DNA from: Kosmotoga olearia TBF 19.5.1
Lineage (GTDB): Bacteria > Thermotogota > Thermotogae > Petrotogales > Kosmotogaceae
Assembly (NCBI RefSeq): GCF_000023325.1
Contig: NC_012785.1
Location: forward strand, 124,001 to 188,000
DNA: 64,000 bases
Reading direction: 5' to 3'
Shown here: in pieces, positions 50,139-59,864 of the stretch
Position numbering within the stretch: the first letter of the stretch is position 1
How the letters are laid out: the number at the start of each line of letters is the position of its first letter
Notes under the pieces: model-generated
What the model saw: only the letters and a program-made list of their open reading frames with translations
Told to the model about the DNA's origin: nothing
The model's database searches: none
Program-made: the position numbers and the translations under genes

Positions 50139-51373
50139 TCAATCACCTCCACGGTAAGCTTCTCGTGATTCTTAATCGCGGCGAGTTTATTCTTGTTCAC
50201 GACAATCTGGAGCATCTCACTTGGGACTCCGTATTTGAAAGAGGATTCAATCCCGAGTTCTTTTAAGACCACCGTACCCGACTCCATTGGTTTTTTCAAC
50301 CTGAGATAAATCCTCAGATTTTCCTCAAGTGATATTTTCCCTGGCACAAGAACTCCTACGTTTTTACCCCTCACAACAGGAAACTGTTTGTGATTTTGAC
50401 GCTTTTCTTGAGCGGTAAGTGCTGCGTGCCTTCCAGCTATCCAGCCCTCGGCCGCAACATAATCGACGAGATCGAAAACGGCTACGTTGTTTCCCGCAGC
50501 AAAGATCCCTGGCTTGGAGGTTTCACAGGTATTGGAAACGAGAAATCCCCTGTTTATACGGTCAACCAGCAACCTGTCGGAGAAATCTTCCACCTGCGGA
50601 AGCAAACCAGCAGAGAGAACCAGCGTATCCACGTTGTACCATTTCTCTGTGCCCGGGATTGGATTGAGGTTTTTGTCAACCTCCATCACCTCTACAGCCT
50701 CTAAACGCGGAAATCCTTTTACATACGTTACAGTCGCTGATAGATAGAGAGGAATTCCGAAATCTTCAAGGCACTGGACCACGTTTCTCGTGAGGCCTCC
50801 AGGATATGGAAGTCTTTCTACAACCCCTACCACTTCCATTCCTTCAAGAAAGAGCCTTCTTGCCATTATGAGCCCTATATCCCCTGAACCGAGAACGAGA
50901 GCCCTTTTTCCCGGAAGCCTGTTTTCCAGATTGACGAACCTCTGGGCTGTGCCGGCAGTAAAGATCCCTGCTGGCCTATCTCCGGGAACCATAAGAGAGC
51001 CAAAAGGACGTTCCCTCGCACCTGTAGATATCACAATCGCTTTCGACTTGACAATGAAAGCATCTTCCGGAGAAAGGATATATGCAATTTTGTTATCTAA
51101 ATCCACTTCCCTCAAATAAGCTTGAGAAATGATATCAATACTTTTCTGACTCATTTCTTCTTCCAACCGTGCTGCGAATTCGGGTCCGGTCAGCTCTTCT
51201 TCGTAAAACTTCAAACCGAAGCCATTGTGAATACACTGGTTAAGAACCCCGCCGGTACGATCTTCACGTTCAATTAGAATCACCTTCGAACCCTCTCTCG
51301 CAGCTCCAATGGCCGCAGCCATCCCGGCCGCTCCACCGCCTATCACGAGTACATCTGTTTTGAGTTTCTTCAT
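50135..51373 (-). CDS. FAD/NAD(P)-dependent oxidoreductase of the glycerol-3-phosphate operon
   Basis: 412 residues: FAD motif VLVIGGGAAGMAAAIGAAREG, a second nucleotide motif ALVLGSGDIGLIMARRLFLEG (NAD), and a C-terminal FAD segment FAAGNNVAVFDLVDYVAAEGW. It resembles small NADH oxidases/thioredoxin-reductase-like subunits encoded between GlpA-type dehydrogenase and DUF1667. It probably passes electrons from the dehydrogenase to NAD+ or another acceptor. Overlaps of 4 nt on both sides imply co-translation. Confidence 0.88.
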   Translation of the reverse strand: MKKLKTDVLVIGGGAAGMAAAIGAAREGSKVILIEREDRTGGVLNQCIHNGFGLKFYEEELTGPEFAARLEEEMSQKSIDIISQAYLREVDLDNKIAYILSPEDAFIVKSKAIVISTGARERPFGSLMVPGDRPAGIFTAGTAQRFVNLENRLPGKRALVLGSGDIGLIMARRLFLEGMEVVGVVERLPYPGGLTRNVVQCLEDFGIPLYLSATVTYVKGFPRLEAVEVMEVDKNLNPIPGTEKWYNVDTLVLSAGLLPQVEDFSDRLLVDRINRGFLVSNTCETSKPGIFAAGNNVAVFDLVDYVAAEGWIAGRHAALTAQEKRQNHKQFPVVRGKNVGVLVPGKISLEENLRIYLRLKKPMESGTVVLKELGIESSFKYGVPSEMLQIVVNKNKLAAIKNHEKLTVEVIE

Positions 51374-52815
51374 GGCCTCACCTTCTCTCTAACCAGCCAA
51401 CTTTCATCCTCATTCTGCAGAACCTCCGATATATCGATATTCAACTCTCTCGCAAGTATTCTTGCAATCTTCCAGCCGCAAAAACCTCCCTGGCACCTTC
51501 CAAAGCCAGCACGGGTTCTGAATTTTATCCCATCTATCGTGGTTGCGCCATCACGAATCGCTTCGACAATTTCCTTTTCTGACACCTGATTACAATGACA
51601 AATGATCTTTCCAAGCAAAGGTTCTCTGGAAATCTCCTCGGCTAATTCATTGAAATCCTTTTCCTTGACCCTTGTCTTCTTTTCAGGGTATTTGATCACG
51701 GTTTTCCCGGTCAGTGCAAGTCCCATTTCTTCATGAATGATCTCTTCAACAACATATTTTGCAATCGCAGGAGCAGCTGTAAGACCTGGAGATCGGATAG
51801 CCCCAACCGTTATGAAGTTTCTGAGCTCTTCACTCCTTTGTATGAAAAAGTCCTTTTCTTTCGTTTCAGGGCGAAGACCGGCAAAGCTTTTTATCACCCA
51901 TTCCCTTTTTGCAAGCCCGGGCATCAGCTGTTCTCCCGCTTCCATAACCTCTTTGATTCCATCAAGCGTTGTAGAAACATCCTCCGGCGAGAATCCCGGA
52001 AGATCCTCCGATGTTGGGCCTAAAAGCACTCCACCGTCCACAGTGGGAACGACAAGTTTTCCTTTCCCTTTCTCGTTTGGCAGGGGGAAAATAATCTTTT
52101 CAACGCGTGTCCCAACAATTTTATCTAAAAGAATGTACTGCCCTTTTCTCAAAAACACTTTCGGGGTTCTTGCTCCAAATAAATTGGCTACATGTTCATA
52201 ATAGAGACCCGCGGCGTTTATAACTACATCTACCCTTATTGTTTTGCCCGAACTAAGTTTGAGGGTTTTTATAGAACCGTTGATGATCTCACCACCAACA
52301 ACTCCGTCCCCTCTAATCAGAGTCGCTCCATTAAGGGCCGCTCCATCGGCAGCGTTAATCGCTATCTCCCACGGTTCAGTAACCCCGGCTGTTGGGCAAT
52401 ACAAGGCATATTTGTAATCTTCTGCTATCCCGGGTTGAATCTTCTCGATTTCGTTTCTATCAATTATTTGAAGCCCTTTTACGCCATTTTCTTCTCCCTT
52501 TTTCATGAGTTCTTTTAACTTTTCGATCTCTTCATTTGTATCTCTTGCCAGCACTATTGATCCTGTCCATTTAATCTCAAAACCAAGTTCATGGCTTAAC
52601 GTTCTATACATTTGATTACCCAGCACACAGAAACGCGCTCTCAAACTCCCTGGTGGATCATCATAACCTCCATGAAGGATCGCGGAATTTGCTTTAGTTA
52701 CGCCCTGACCGAAATCAGACTTCTTTTCGATTAACACAACATCCACATCGTATTTTGAAAGTTTCCAGGCTATTAAGCTGCCAATAACGCCACCACCAAT
52801 TATCGCGAATCTCAC
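51370..52815 (-). CDS. glpA: FAD-dependent glycerol-3-phosphate dehydrogenase, GlpA type with [2Fe-2S] domain
   Basis: 481 residues: FAD motif FAIIGGGVIGSLIAWKLSKY, DAO-type fold (NSAILHGGYDDPPGS, FAGLRPETKE), and a C-terminal BFD-like cluster domain with CHC near 398 and a CQGGFC pair. It oxidises sn-glycerol-3-phosphate to dihydroxyacetone phosphate. L-2-hydroxyglutarate oxidases share the fold, but the operon partners and the GlpP-type leader favour GlpA. GTG 52815 follows GGAGGTGAAACA; the frame upstream of it lies in the leader hairpin. Confidence 0.88.
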   Translation of the reverse strand: MRFAIIGGGVIGSLIAWKLSKYDVDVVLIEKKSDFGQGVTKANSAILHGGYDDPPGSLRARFCVLGNQMYRTLSHELGFEIKWTGSIVLARDTNEEIEKLKELMKKGEENGVKGLQIIDRNEIEKIQPGIAEDYKYALYCPTAGVTEPWEIAINAADGAALNGATLIRGDGVVGGEIINGSIKTLKLSSGKTIRVDVVINAAGLYYEHVANLFGARTPKVFLRKGQYILLDKIVGTRVEKIIFPLPNEKGKGKLVVPTVDGGVLLGPTSEDLPGFSPEDVSTTLDGIKEVMEAGEQLMPGLAKREWVIKSFAGLRPETKEKDFFIQRSEELRNFITVGAIRSPGLTAAPAIAKYVVEEIIHEEMGLALTGKTVIKYPEKKTRVKEKDFNELAEEISREPLLGKIICHCNQVSEKEIVEAIRDGATTIDGIKFRTRAGFGRCQGGFCGWKIARILARELNIDISEVLQNEDESWLVREKVRP

Positions 52816-52826
52816 TGTTTCACCTC

Positions 52827-52880
52827 CAAAAAGAAAAACCACGCCAATATTGGCGTGGTTTTCTCTCCTTCTCCACCACG
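52827..52880 (-). promoter_or_regulatory. Leader terminator/antiterminator of the glycerol-3-phosphate operon
   Basis: Minus strand: CGTGGT (52875-52880) can pair with the ACCACG that begins a strong hairpin (AACCACGCCAAT with ATTGGCGTGGTT, 52837-52860), which is followed by TTTTTCTTTTT (52827-52837). The two pairings exclude each other, so the leader can switch between termination and read-through. It sits just before the glpA ribosome-binding site. Antiterminator GlpP, encoded at 60831, is the probable effector. Confidence 0.75.
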
Positions 52881-52888
52881 GTAAAATT

Positions 52889-52918
52889 ATTATATCATCT
52901 TTTACTACATGACTGCAA
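52889..52918 (-). promoter_or_regulatory. Promoter of the glycerol-3-phosphate operon
   Basis: Minus strand: TTGCAG (52913-52918), 18-bp spacer, TATAAT (52889-52894), directly upstream of the attenuator leader. Confidence 0.7.
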
Positions 52919-53088
52919 GAAAATGATATATTGCAGCTTCTATCAATATTTCAGTTCCATAAAAAACCTACAAAATGATGATTCCTCACATTTTTTTGAG
53001 CTTGATGTGGATTTTTCGAAAAAACACAATTATGTGCTTTTAGTGTCTTTATTCTCCCATAGTCTACTTATTTCGTCCTTTTGCTGAT

Positions 53089-53118
53089 TTGCTCACTTTT
53101 GACTGAATATGGTATATT
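53089..53118 (+). promoter_or_regulatory. Putative promoter of the sugar/polyol operon
   Basis: TTGCTC (53089-53094), 18-bp spacer, TATATT (53113-53118), about 17 bp before the DeoR-type regulator gene. Confidence 0.45.
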
Positions 53119-53135
53119 TCATACGAGGTGATGAA

Positions 53136-53906
53136 ATGAATAAGTCAGAATCGCTCAAAATAATATCAGAAATAATCAGAAAAGAGGGCAATGTATCTAT
53201 AAAAATGGTATCTGAAAAGTTGGGTGTTTCAGAATCCACAGCACGGAGATACATAAATGAATTAATCAAAATTTCTTCGCTTCCGTTAAAAAGAGTGCAC
53301 GGAGGTGTCATTCTTGACACCGGAAAGGGATCCCTTGAACTCATGTTTGACACCAAATTATCTATGAACGCTGAAGAAAAGAAAAGAATCGCTCAAAAAG
53401 CTGTGAATTTTGTAGAAGATGGCGACAGCATAATCATCGACTCTGGTAGTACAGCATTTTACATGGCGAAATATCTCTCGAAAAAACGTGGGATAAAAGT
53501 TATATCGGTAGATATCAGGGTAACTGAAGAGTTGGCAAAAAATCCGGACATAGAAACCTATATAATCGGTGGAATTGTACGTCCAGGATACTACAGCATA
53601 GGAGGAGAACTTGCTGTTGAAACAATAAAGAACTTCTCCGTAGAAAAAGTTTTTTTGACAGTGGACGCGATTGATCTGGAAAACGGAATAACCAACTCTT
53701 CAATGTTTGAAGTTTACGTTAAAAGAGCACTTATCAACGCAGGAAAAACCGTTATACTTTTGGCCGACAGTTCAAAGATAGGGAAAAAAGCTTTTGTAAA
53801 GGTTGCACCAATAGAAAGCGTGGACATCATAATAACCACGCCTGGAATTGACGCCGACACTCTAAAGCAACTCGAAGACAAGGGTGTAAGGATCGTGATT
53901 GTGTGA
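53136..53906 (+). CDS. DeoR/GlpR-family transcriptional regulator
   Basis: 256 residues: N-terminal DeoR helix-turn-helix (GNVSIKMVSEKLGVSESTARRYINEL) and a C-terminal sugar-phosphate-sensing domain (DSGSTAFYMAKYL, the usual GxTx4 type pocket, and LLADSSKIGKKAF). It likely represses the downstream uptake/catabolism genes until a phosphorylated intermediate accumulates. ATG 53136 follows GAGGTGATGAA. First gene of the operon. Confidence 0.92.
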   Translation: MNKSESLKIISEIIRKEGNVSIKMVSEKLGVSESTARRYINELIKISSLPLKRVHGGVILDTGKGSLELMFDTKLSMNAEEKKRIAQKAVNFVEDGDSIIIDSGSTAFYMAKYLSKKRGIKVISVDIRVTEELAKNPDIETYIIGGIVRPGYYSIGGELAVETIKNFSVEKVFLTVDAIDLENGITNSSMFEVYVKRALINAGKTVILLADSSKIGKKAFVKVAPIESVDIIITTPGIDADTLKQLEDKGVRIVIV

Positions 53907-53917
53907 GGAGGGAAAAT

Positions 53918-54700
53918 ATGGCTACTGTAAAGGAAATCTTTGGAAAAGAAAAAGTAATAATTGGTATGGTGCATTTTCCACCGCTTCCTGGTTCTCCGTT
54001 GTATGACGACAAAAAAGGGGTGGAATTCATCGTTGAAAGAATAAAAAGCGATCTTAAATCCCTTCAAAATGGCGGAATAGATGCGGTTATGTTTTGTAAC
54101 GAGAACGACAGGCCATACAAACTGAAGGTGGATTCTGCCACAGTGGCTACCATGAGCAGAGCAATTGGAGAGGTTATGGATGAAATAAGGGTTCCTTTTG
54201 GCGTAGATGTTTTATGGGATCCGTTTGCCGCGATAGCCATAGCTAAAGCTGTTGGAGCTAAATTCATCAGGGAAATTATAACTGGAACTTACGTTTCAGA
54301 TATGGGGCTCTGGAAAACGGAAGTTGGAGAATTTTACAGATATAGAAAATTACTCGATGCTAATGATATAGCGGTGTTTTTTAATATATCTGCTGAGTTT
54401 GCCTACAACCTTGACAGAAGACCTTTAGAAGAAATAGCAAAAAGTGTTGCTTTCTCCTCACTTGCTGATGTAATACTCGTCTCTGGCCCGATGACAGGTG
54501 AATCGCCTTCTCTGGATCACATAAAGAAGGTCAAAGACAAAGTAGGTGAAAAACCCGTCTTTGCCAATACTGGTGTAACCAAAGAAAACGTAAGAGAGAT
54601 ACTCAACATAGCTGATGGCGCCATAATTGGTACAAGCTTGAAAAAAGATGGAATCACAAGGCGTTTCTGGAATGGTTCCTACTTTAATTCTCATAGATGA
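53918..54700 (+). CDS. BtpA/SgcQ-family TIM-barrel protein with altered C-terminus
   Basis: 260 residues with the BtpA start IIGMVHFPPLPGSP, the FGVDVLWDPFAAIAIAKAVGAKFIRE segment and the late ADGAIIGTSLKKDG motif. The family is a TIM barrel found in sugar operons (SgcQ) and in photosystem biogenesis in cyanobacteria. Its enzymatic reaction is not established. ATG 53918 follows GAGGAGGGAAAAT. After KKDGITR the sequence departs from family expectation and is read out of frame from kinase-coding DNA (RFWNGSYFNSHR). This points to a deletion that removed the normal end of this gene and the start of the next. Confidence 0.78.
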   Translation: MATVKEIFGKEKVIIGMVHFPPLPGSPLYDDKKGVEFIVERIKSDLKSLQNGGIDAVMFCNENDRPYKLKVDSATVATMSRAIGEVMDEIRVPFGVDVLWDPFAAIAIAKAVGAKFIREIITGTYVSDMGLWKTEVGEFYRYRKLLDANDIAVFFNISAEFAYNLDRRPLEEIAKSVAFSSLADVILVSGPMTGESPSLDHIKKVKDKVGEKPVFANTGVTKENVREILNIADGAIIGTSLKKDGITRRFWNGSYFNSHR

Positions 54701-55937
54701 AAATGGGAAACCTCTATATAACTCAATCCAGCAAAATGACAGTAGAGCGATAGAAGAAATAGAATACTTCAAAAAGATGATAGACAAAGAAGTATACTTT
54801 TCCGTCACCGGAAATACAGTAAATCAGCAGGTAATATTCCCAAAGTTTTTATGGTTGAGAAAACATGTACCTGATAAAGTCAAACACACAAGGTGGATAA
54901 TGGGTTCATATAACTTCATAAATTTCAAACTTACAGGCATTCCCAACCTTGAAAAGAATTGGGCCCTGGAAAGTGGACTCTGGAAGATTGAAGATGGATG
55001 GTATAAGGATATATTAGACGCTTCCGAAATTCCTGAAAGTATCCTTCCAGAAGTGTATGAACCCTGGGATATAGTGGGTGGAACTACCAGAGAATTAGAA
55101 GAAGAAACAGGGATTCCCGAAGGCATTCCTGTAACAGCAGGATCTGCAGATCATATAGCCTCCGCTCTTGCAGTTGGCATGAGCAGGAATGGTGACCTCC
55201 TCTTAAAATTCGGTGGAGCCGGAGATATATTGTTTGTCACGGAACAATTAAAACTGAGCAAGAAGCTTTTCATTGACTACCACGATATCCCCAACTGCTA
55301 TGTTCTCAACGGCTGTATGGCATCAAGTGGAAGTATAGTGAAATGGTTTAAAAATGAGTTTGCCCCCAATGTGAACTTTGATGAACTCACCGAAATGGCG
55401 AGAACCGCCGGAGTTGGAAGCGGTGGTATTGTCATGTTGCCATATTTCATTGGTGAGAAAACACCTATATTTGATGCAAAAGCCAGAGGAACCATGGTAG
55501 GTCTTTCCCTTTTCCACAACAAGGGCCACATGTTTAGATCAATACTTGAGGCGGTTGCATTTGGATTTAGGCATCACGTGGAGGTCATTGAAGAAATGGG
55601 TTTTGCCATCGAAAGAGTCTTTATGTCAAATGGAGGGGCTAAAAATGAGCTCTGGAGGCAGATAGTCGCAGATGTAGTGGGTTACGATGCCGTTTATATC
55701 ACCAACCACCCGGGGTCATCGCTGGGAGCCGCTTTTATAGCTGGAAAAGCAACTGGGATGTTCGAAGATTGGGACGAGATAAACAAATTTCTAAAAACAA
55801 AAGAAAAGATATCATACGACCAAGATAATCACGAGGTTTATTCGAAATATTACGAGATATACAGAGATACATATACAAGTTTGAAGAGTGTTTTTGAAAA
55901 ACTTTATGAAGTGTACCACGAAAAATCCGAATCTTAA
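54648..55937 (+). pseudogene. FGGY-family carbohydrate kinase lacking its N-terminus
   Basis: 429 residues homologous to xylulokinase/glycerol kinase-type enzymes: VSGMVPTLILIDENGKPL, then TAGSADHIASALAVG, LLKFGGAGD and the C-terminal SNGGAKNELWRQIVADVVG and NHPGSSLGAAFIAG motifs. The first 70-80 residues, with the GIDVGTT phosphate-binding loop, are missing. The frame begins inside the 3' end of the BtpA-like gene, where VSGMVP normally lies about 80 residues in. It is probably inactive for phosphoryl transfer, unless the sequence is a deletion mutant or assembly error. The rest is intact. Confidence 0.78.
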
Positions 55938-55960
55938 AAAAGCCAGATGGGGGTATTACG

Positions 55961-56752
55961 ATGAGCAACTGCAAAAGATTTGAGGGAATGACTGTTTTTA
56001 TAACAGGAGCAGGTAAAGGAATAGGAAAGGCAATTTCAAAAGCATTTGCAAAAGAAGGTGCAAAACTTGCCCTGGCGGATATAAATAAAGAGGTCTTGAA
56101 CGAAACATTAGGCGAAATAAAGCAATATTCTCCAGACTCAAGGGCATATGTTCTGGATGTCACCAATGAAACATTGGTCAAGAACGTTGTCGAAATAGTT
56201 CTGGAGGATTTCGGTACAATCGATATTCTCATCAACAATGCCGGTGTTTCTACTATGAACTGGTTCTGGGAACTTACTGAAGAAGAATGGGATTATAACA
56301 TGAATGTGAATGCAAAAGGGGTATGGCTCGTTTCAAAACATGTTGCTCCACATATGATAAAGAAAAGAAAGGGCAAGATAGTAAATACCGCTTCTATGGC
56401 TTCGAAAATTGGAGCTCCTCTTCTCGCGCATTATTCTGCTTCCAAGTTCGCAGTTATTGGGTTCACACAGGCAATATCAAAAGAACTCGCACCTTACAAC
56501 ATAAATGTAAATGCTGTTTGCCCCGGATTTGTAAAGACAAGCATGCAAGATCGAGAAATCGTCTGGGAAGCAAAACTCAGGGGAATCGATGAACCAGAGA
56601 AGGTAAGGGAAGAGTACATAAAGCAAACCCCTCTTGGAAGACTATGTTATCCAGAAGATGTGGCAAAAGTCGTTCTCTTCCTGGCATCGGAAGACGCAGA
56701 CTTTCTCACCGGCCAGGCAATAAATGTTACTGGGGGAGCATGTACACATTGA
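55961..56752 (+). CDS. Short-chain dehydrogenase/reductase
   Basis: 263 residues of the classical SDR type: cofactor motif TGAGKGIGKAIS, NNAG, and the catalytic Ser/Tyr/Lys set with YSASK. C-terminal GRLCYPEDVAKVVLFLAS and TGQAINVTGG are standard. Asp in LADINKE suggests NAD(H). It probably oxidises a sugar or polyol imported by the operon's transporter. It follows the kinase gene after 23 bp. Confidence 0.93.
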   Translation: MSNCKRFEGMTVFITGAGKGIGKAISKAFAKEGAKLALADINKEVLNETLGEIKQYSPDSRAYVLDVTNETLVKNVVEIVLEDFGTIDILINNAGVSTMNWFWELTEEEWDYNMNVNAKGVWLVSKHVAPHMIKKRKGKIVNTASMASKIGAPLLAHYSASKFAVIGFTQAISKELAPYNINVNAVCPGFVKTSMQDREIVWEAKLRGIDEPEKVREEYIKQTPLGRLCYPEDVAKVVLFLASEDADFLTGQAINVTGGACTH

Positions 56753-56793
56753 TTCGCTCCCGTAAAATTTTCTGCGAACGAGGGGGGAGTTAA

Positions 56794-57615
56794 ATGACAA
56801 GATCTGAAAAACGTTGGAACATAATAGCTCATGCCGTTTTGATAGTATTTTCAATATTAATCCTTTTTCCAATCATCTGGACGATTAGAACGAGTTTCGC
56901 CAGTGATGTAATCGCTTATGAAATCCCTCCAAAACTTATTTTCAAGCCTACTATCAAGAATTATATGGATATTTTTGTGGAAAATAACTTTTTGTTATAC
57001 TTCAGAAACAGCTTTATTGTCTCCATAGTTTCTACTTTAATTTCCATACCTATAGCTTCATTGGCCGCATATGCTTTCGCAAGATACAATGTAGGAGGGA
57101 GTAAATTTAGAATGCTTATAATTCAAACTCAGATGTTGCCGCCTGTTGTATTAATCATTCCTCTTTTTGTTATCTTTATGAAATTAGGTTTGACAAACAC
57201 ACTGACGGGATTGATAATCTCTTACCTTGCCTTTAATTTACCATTTCTTATCTGGACATTAATAGGATTCTTCGAATCAATTCCTCGGTCAATAGAAGAA
57301 GCAGCGTTGATAGATGGAGCAAATAGATTTGTTGCTTTTGTCAGAGTGGTCTTTCCCATAGCCGCCCCTGGAATAATGGCAGCCGCAGTTTTCAGTTTTA
57401 TATTGTGCTGGAACGAGTTTCTCTTCTCACTTGTTTTGTCTGGACCAGGTACCGCAACTATCCCCGTCAGGTTGGCTGCACTTCAAACTTCTAGAGGAGT
57501 GTTGATTGGAAAACTTTCAGCTGGAGTTGTAATTGCGATATTACCAATAGTCATATTAAGTCAGTTTATTCAAAAATACCTTGTAAGAGGATTAAGCTTT
57601 GGGGCCATAAAGTAA
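56794..57615 (+). CDS. Sugar ABC transporter permease (MalG-like)
   Basis: 273 residues, six helices, with the EAA loop EEAALIDGANRFVAFVRVVFPIAAPG typical of carbohydrate uptake permeases of the CUT1 group. GGGGGAGTTAA precedes the ATG. It pairs with the MalF-like permease at 58935; the binding protein gene lies between them, an unusual order. No ATPase is encoded here, so a shared one must serve. Confidence 0.93.
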   Translation: MTRSEKRWNIIAHAVLIVFSILILFPIIWTIRTSFASDVIAYEIPPKLIFKPTIKNYMDIFVENNFLLYFRNSFIVSIVSTLISIPIASLAAYAFARYNVGGSKFRMLIIQTQMLPPVVLIIPLFVIFMKLGLTNTLTGLIISYLAFNLPFLIWTLIGFFESIPRSIEEAALIDGANRFVAFVRVVFPIAAPGIMAAAVFSFILCWNEFLFSLVLSGPGTATIPVRLAALQTSRGVLIGKLSAGVVIAILPIVILSQFIQKYLVRGLSFGAIK

Positions 57616-57654
57616 CACCCTTTGACTTATAACCTTTCCATTGGAGGTGGGGAA

Positions 57655-58917
57655 ATGAGGAAATTCTGGTTTGCACTTTTACTTTTGGTAATTTCTACGA
57701 GTCTTATGGCGACGACTCTGAATGTTCTCATGGAAGATGTTCCTGAAACCCATATCATTAAGAAATTGCTTCCTGAATTTGAAGCAAGCACCGGTATTAA
57801 AGTCAATTTTGAAATCGTTCAGTACGGTGATATGCACGCTAAACTTGTTCCTCAACTTTTAAGCCCAAATTGTCAGTACGACCTTTTACAGGTTGACAAT
57901 TATTGGGCTGGAGAATTTAGCGCAGCTGGTTGGCTCGAACCGCTTGAAAAATATGTTGAAAGAGATGGGTTCGATATATCCGTCTATTTACCTTCGATGC
58001 TAAACATGGTAGGGTATTACAACGGAACTCTGTACATGATTCCTATGTATAACTATGCCATGGGCCTAATTTACAGGAAAGATGTACTGGAAGATCCAGA
58101 AATACAGAATATGTACAGACGGAAATATGGAAAAGAAATTGCCATTCCCAGATCTCTTGATGAATATGTAGAACTCTGCAAATTTATTCAAGAAAACACC
58201 AATCTATACGGTTCCGCAATGCAGGCACAGCGCGGTGATCCAATCGTTATGGAGTGGTCTAACTATCTCTTTTCATCAGGTGGAGACTATTACGATGAAA
58301 AGTGGCATTCGATAATTAATAATGAAAAAGGAATTAAAGCCACACAACTCTACATCGACCTTTTAAAACATGGTGCTCCTAAAGGCGCTCTCTCTTTTAA
58401 CCTTGATGATGCATATAGGATAATGTCACAAGGAAAGGCCTTCAGTATGATTTCCTACAACTGGATGGTAGCCCAGCTTAATGATCCTGAAAAATCCAGA
58501 ATCGCAGGAAAAGTTGCCCTTGAACCAATGCCAGGTGGTGTTGGACTCAATGGGGGATGGGGTTGGGCTATTCCTAGGAATGCTCCTGACAAGGAAGCTT
58601 CCTGGAAATTTATTAAATGGGTTGAATCATTCAAAGTAGCAAAACAAAGAGCTTTATTAGGAGGAGCTCCCACAAGATTTGATATATTCACCGACGAAGA
58701 TGTTGTGAAAGCTTTCCCGTATTATCCAAAAATCATGTGGCTTGTTATGACTGCCAAACCTGTTCCCGAATTCCAATACTCTTCTCAAATGATCGAAATT
58801 ACAGGAAGAGAACTTTCACTTGCTGCTACTGGAGAAAAGAGTATTTCAAAAGCACTCGACACGATTGCAAAAGAGCTTGATAAACTTTCCAAGCTTGCAA
58901 AACTCTGGAAAAAATAA
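57655..58917 (+). CDS. Sugar ABC transporter substrate-binding protein
   Basis: 420 residues of the family-1 type: signal peptide (MRKFWFALLLLVISTSLMA), then LPEFEASTGIKVNFEIVQYGD, YDLLQVDNYWAGEF, and a C-terminal GGWGWAIPRNAPDKEASWKFIKW. It captures a carbohydrate in the periplasm. ATG 57655 follows TTGGAGGTGGGGAA. The frame is open from 57622, but without a site. Confidence 0.93.
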   Translation: MRKFWFALLLLVISTSLMATTLNVLMEDVPETHIIKKLLPEFEASTGIKVNFEIVQYGDMHAKLVPQLLSPNCQYDLLQVDNYWAGEFSAAGWLEPLEKYVERDGFDISVYLPSMLNMVGYYNGTLYMIPMYNYAMGLIYRKDVLEDPEIQNMYRRKYGKEIAIPRSLDEYVELCKFIQENTNLYGSAMQAQRGDPIVMEWSNYLFSSGGDYYDEKWHSIINNEKGIKATQLYIDLLKHGAPKGALSFNLDDAYRIMSQGKAFSMISYNWMVAQLNDPEKSRIAGKVALEPMPGGVGLNGGWGWAIPRNAPDKEASWKFIKWVESFKVAKQRALLGGAPTRFDIFTDEDVVKAFPYYPKIMWLVMTAKPVPEFQYSSQMIEITGRELSLAATGEKSISKALDTIAKELDKLSKLAKLWKK

Positions 58918-58934
58918 GTGGGGTGAAGGGGCTA

Positions 58935-59828
58935 ATGATCAGTAAATACATGAAGAATGAAAAACTAACAGGATGGATATTTGCGACCCCTTCTTTAATT
59001 GTTTTGGGGGCGGTTATAGCCGTCCCCCTTATTTACTCATTCATAGTGAGCTTTTCTGATTATACTTTTGTTAGTCCTTTCTTTAATTTTGTGGGATTCC
59101 AAAATTATCTTGCCGCTTTTCAAGATAGTTATTTTTGGAATTCTTTAAAGGTAACTCTAAAGTTCGTGGTACTTGTTGTATCAATGGAATTTGCTATCGG
59201 ATTTGTGATAGCACTGATGTTGAATAGAGAAATTAGATTAAAAAAGCTATATTATACAATTTTGACACTCCCAATGGTTATGAGTCCAGTTGCAGTAGGT
59301 TTGATATGGAAAATGTTATTACACCCAGATCTTGGAGTCATAAACTATTTTATAACTTCTCTCGGCTTGAAGCCTGTAAATTGGCTAGCTAATAGTACAA
59401 ATGCCTTCTGGACATTAATCATGGTTGACATATGGCAACAGGTTTCTTTTATGATTCTCTTGCTTCTCGCTGGACTTGTTTCATTGCCAAAAGAACCTTA
59501 CGAAGCTGCAACTATAGACGGAGCAAATGAAACACAAAAATTTCTTTATATAACTCTTCCACTAATGAAACCAGTCATTGCAGCTGCGATTACTATTAGA
59601 ATAATACTAGCCTTTAGAACATATGACCTTGTTTATGTTCTTACAAAAGGAGGTCCAGGAGTCAAAACCGAGGTATTAAGTTACTTTATTTATCGAAAAA
59701 CCTTCATGGGACTAAATTTATCTGAGGCTTCGGCTACTTCATATATTCTACTTTTAGTAGTCATGGTTATAGTAATATTAGCCTTTCGATTTATTCTTAA
59801 GAGTCAAAATATCGGTGAACAACAATAA
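58935..59828 (+). CDS. Sugar ABC transporter permease (MalF-like)
   Basis: 297 residues with six helices and the EAA loop YEAATIDGANETQKFLYITLPLMKP. It forms the membrane channel with the MalG-like permease. ATG 58935 is preferred because AAGGGG lies just upstream; GTG 58923 has no good site. Confidence 0.92.
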   Translation: MISKYMKNEKLTGWIFATPSLIVLGAVIAVPLIYSFIVSFSDYTFVSPFFNFVGFQNYLAAFQDSYFWNSLKVTLKFVVLVVSMEFAIGFVIALMLNREIRLKKLYYTILTLPMVMSPVAVGLIWKMLLHPDLGVINYFITSLGLKPVNWLANSTNAFWTLIMVDIWQQVSFMILLLLAGLVSLPKEPYEAATIDGANETQKFLYITLPLMKPVIAAAITIRIILAFRTYDLVYVLTKGGPGVKTEVLSYFIYRKTFMGLNLSEASATSYILLLVVMVIVILAFRFILKSQNIGEQQ

Positions 59829-59864
59829 ACTCGAAGGTGTTTTATTCCAGCAGAGGTGTGTATT

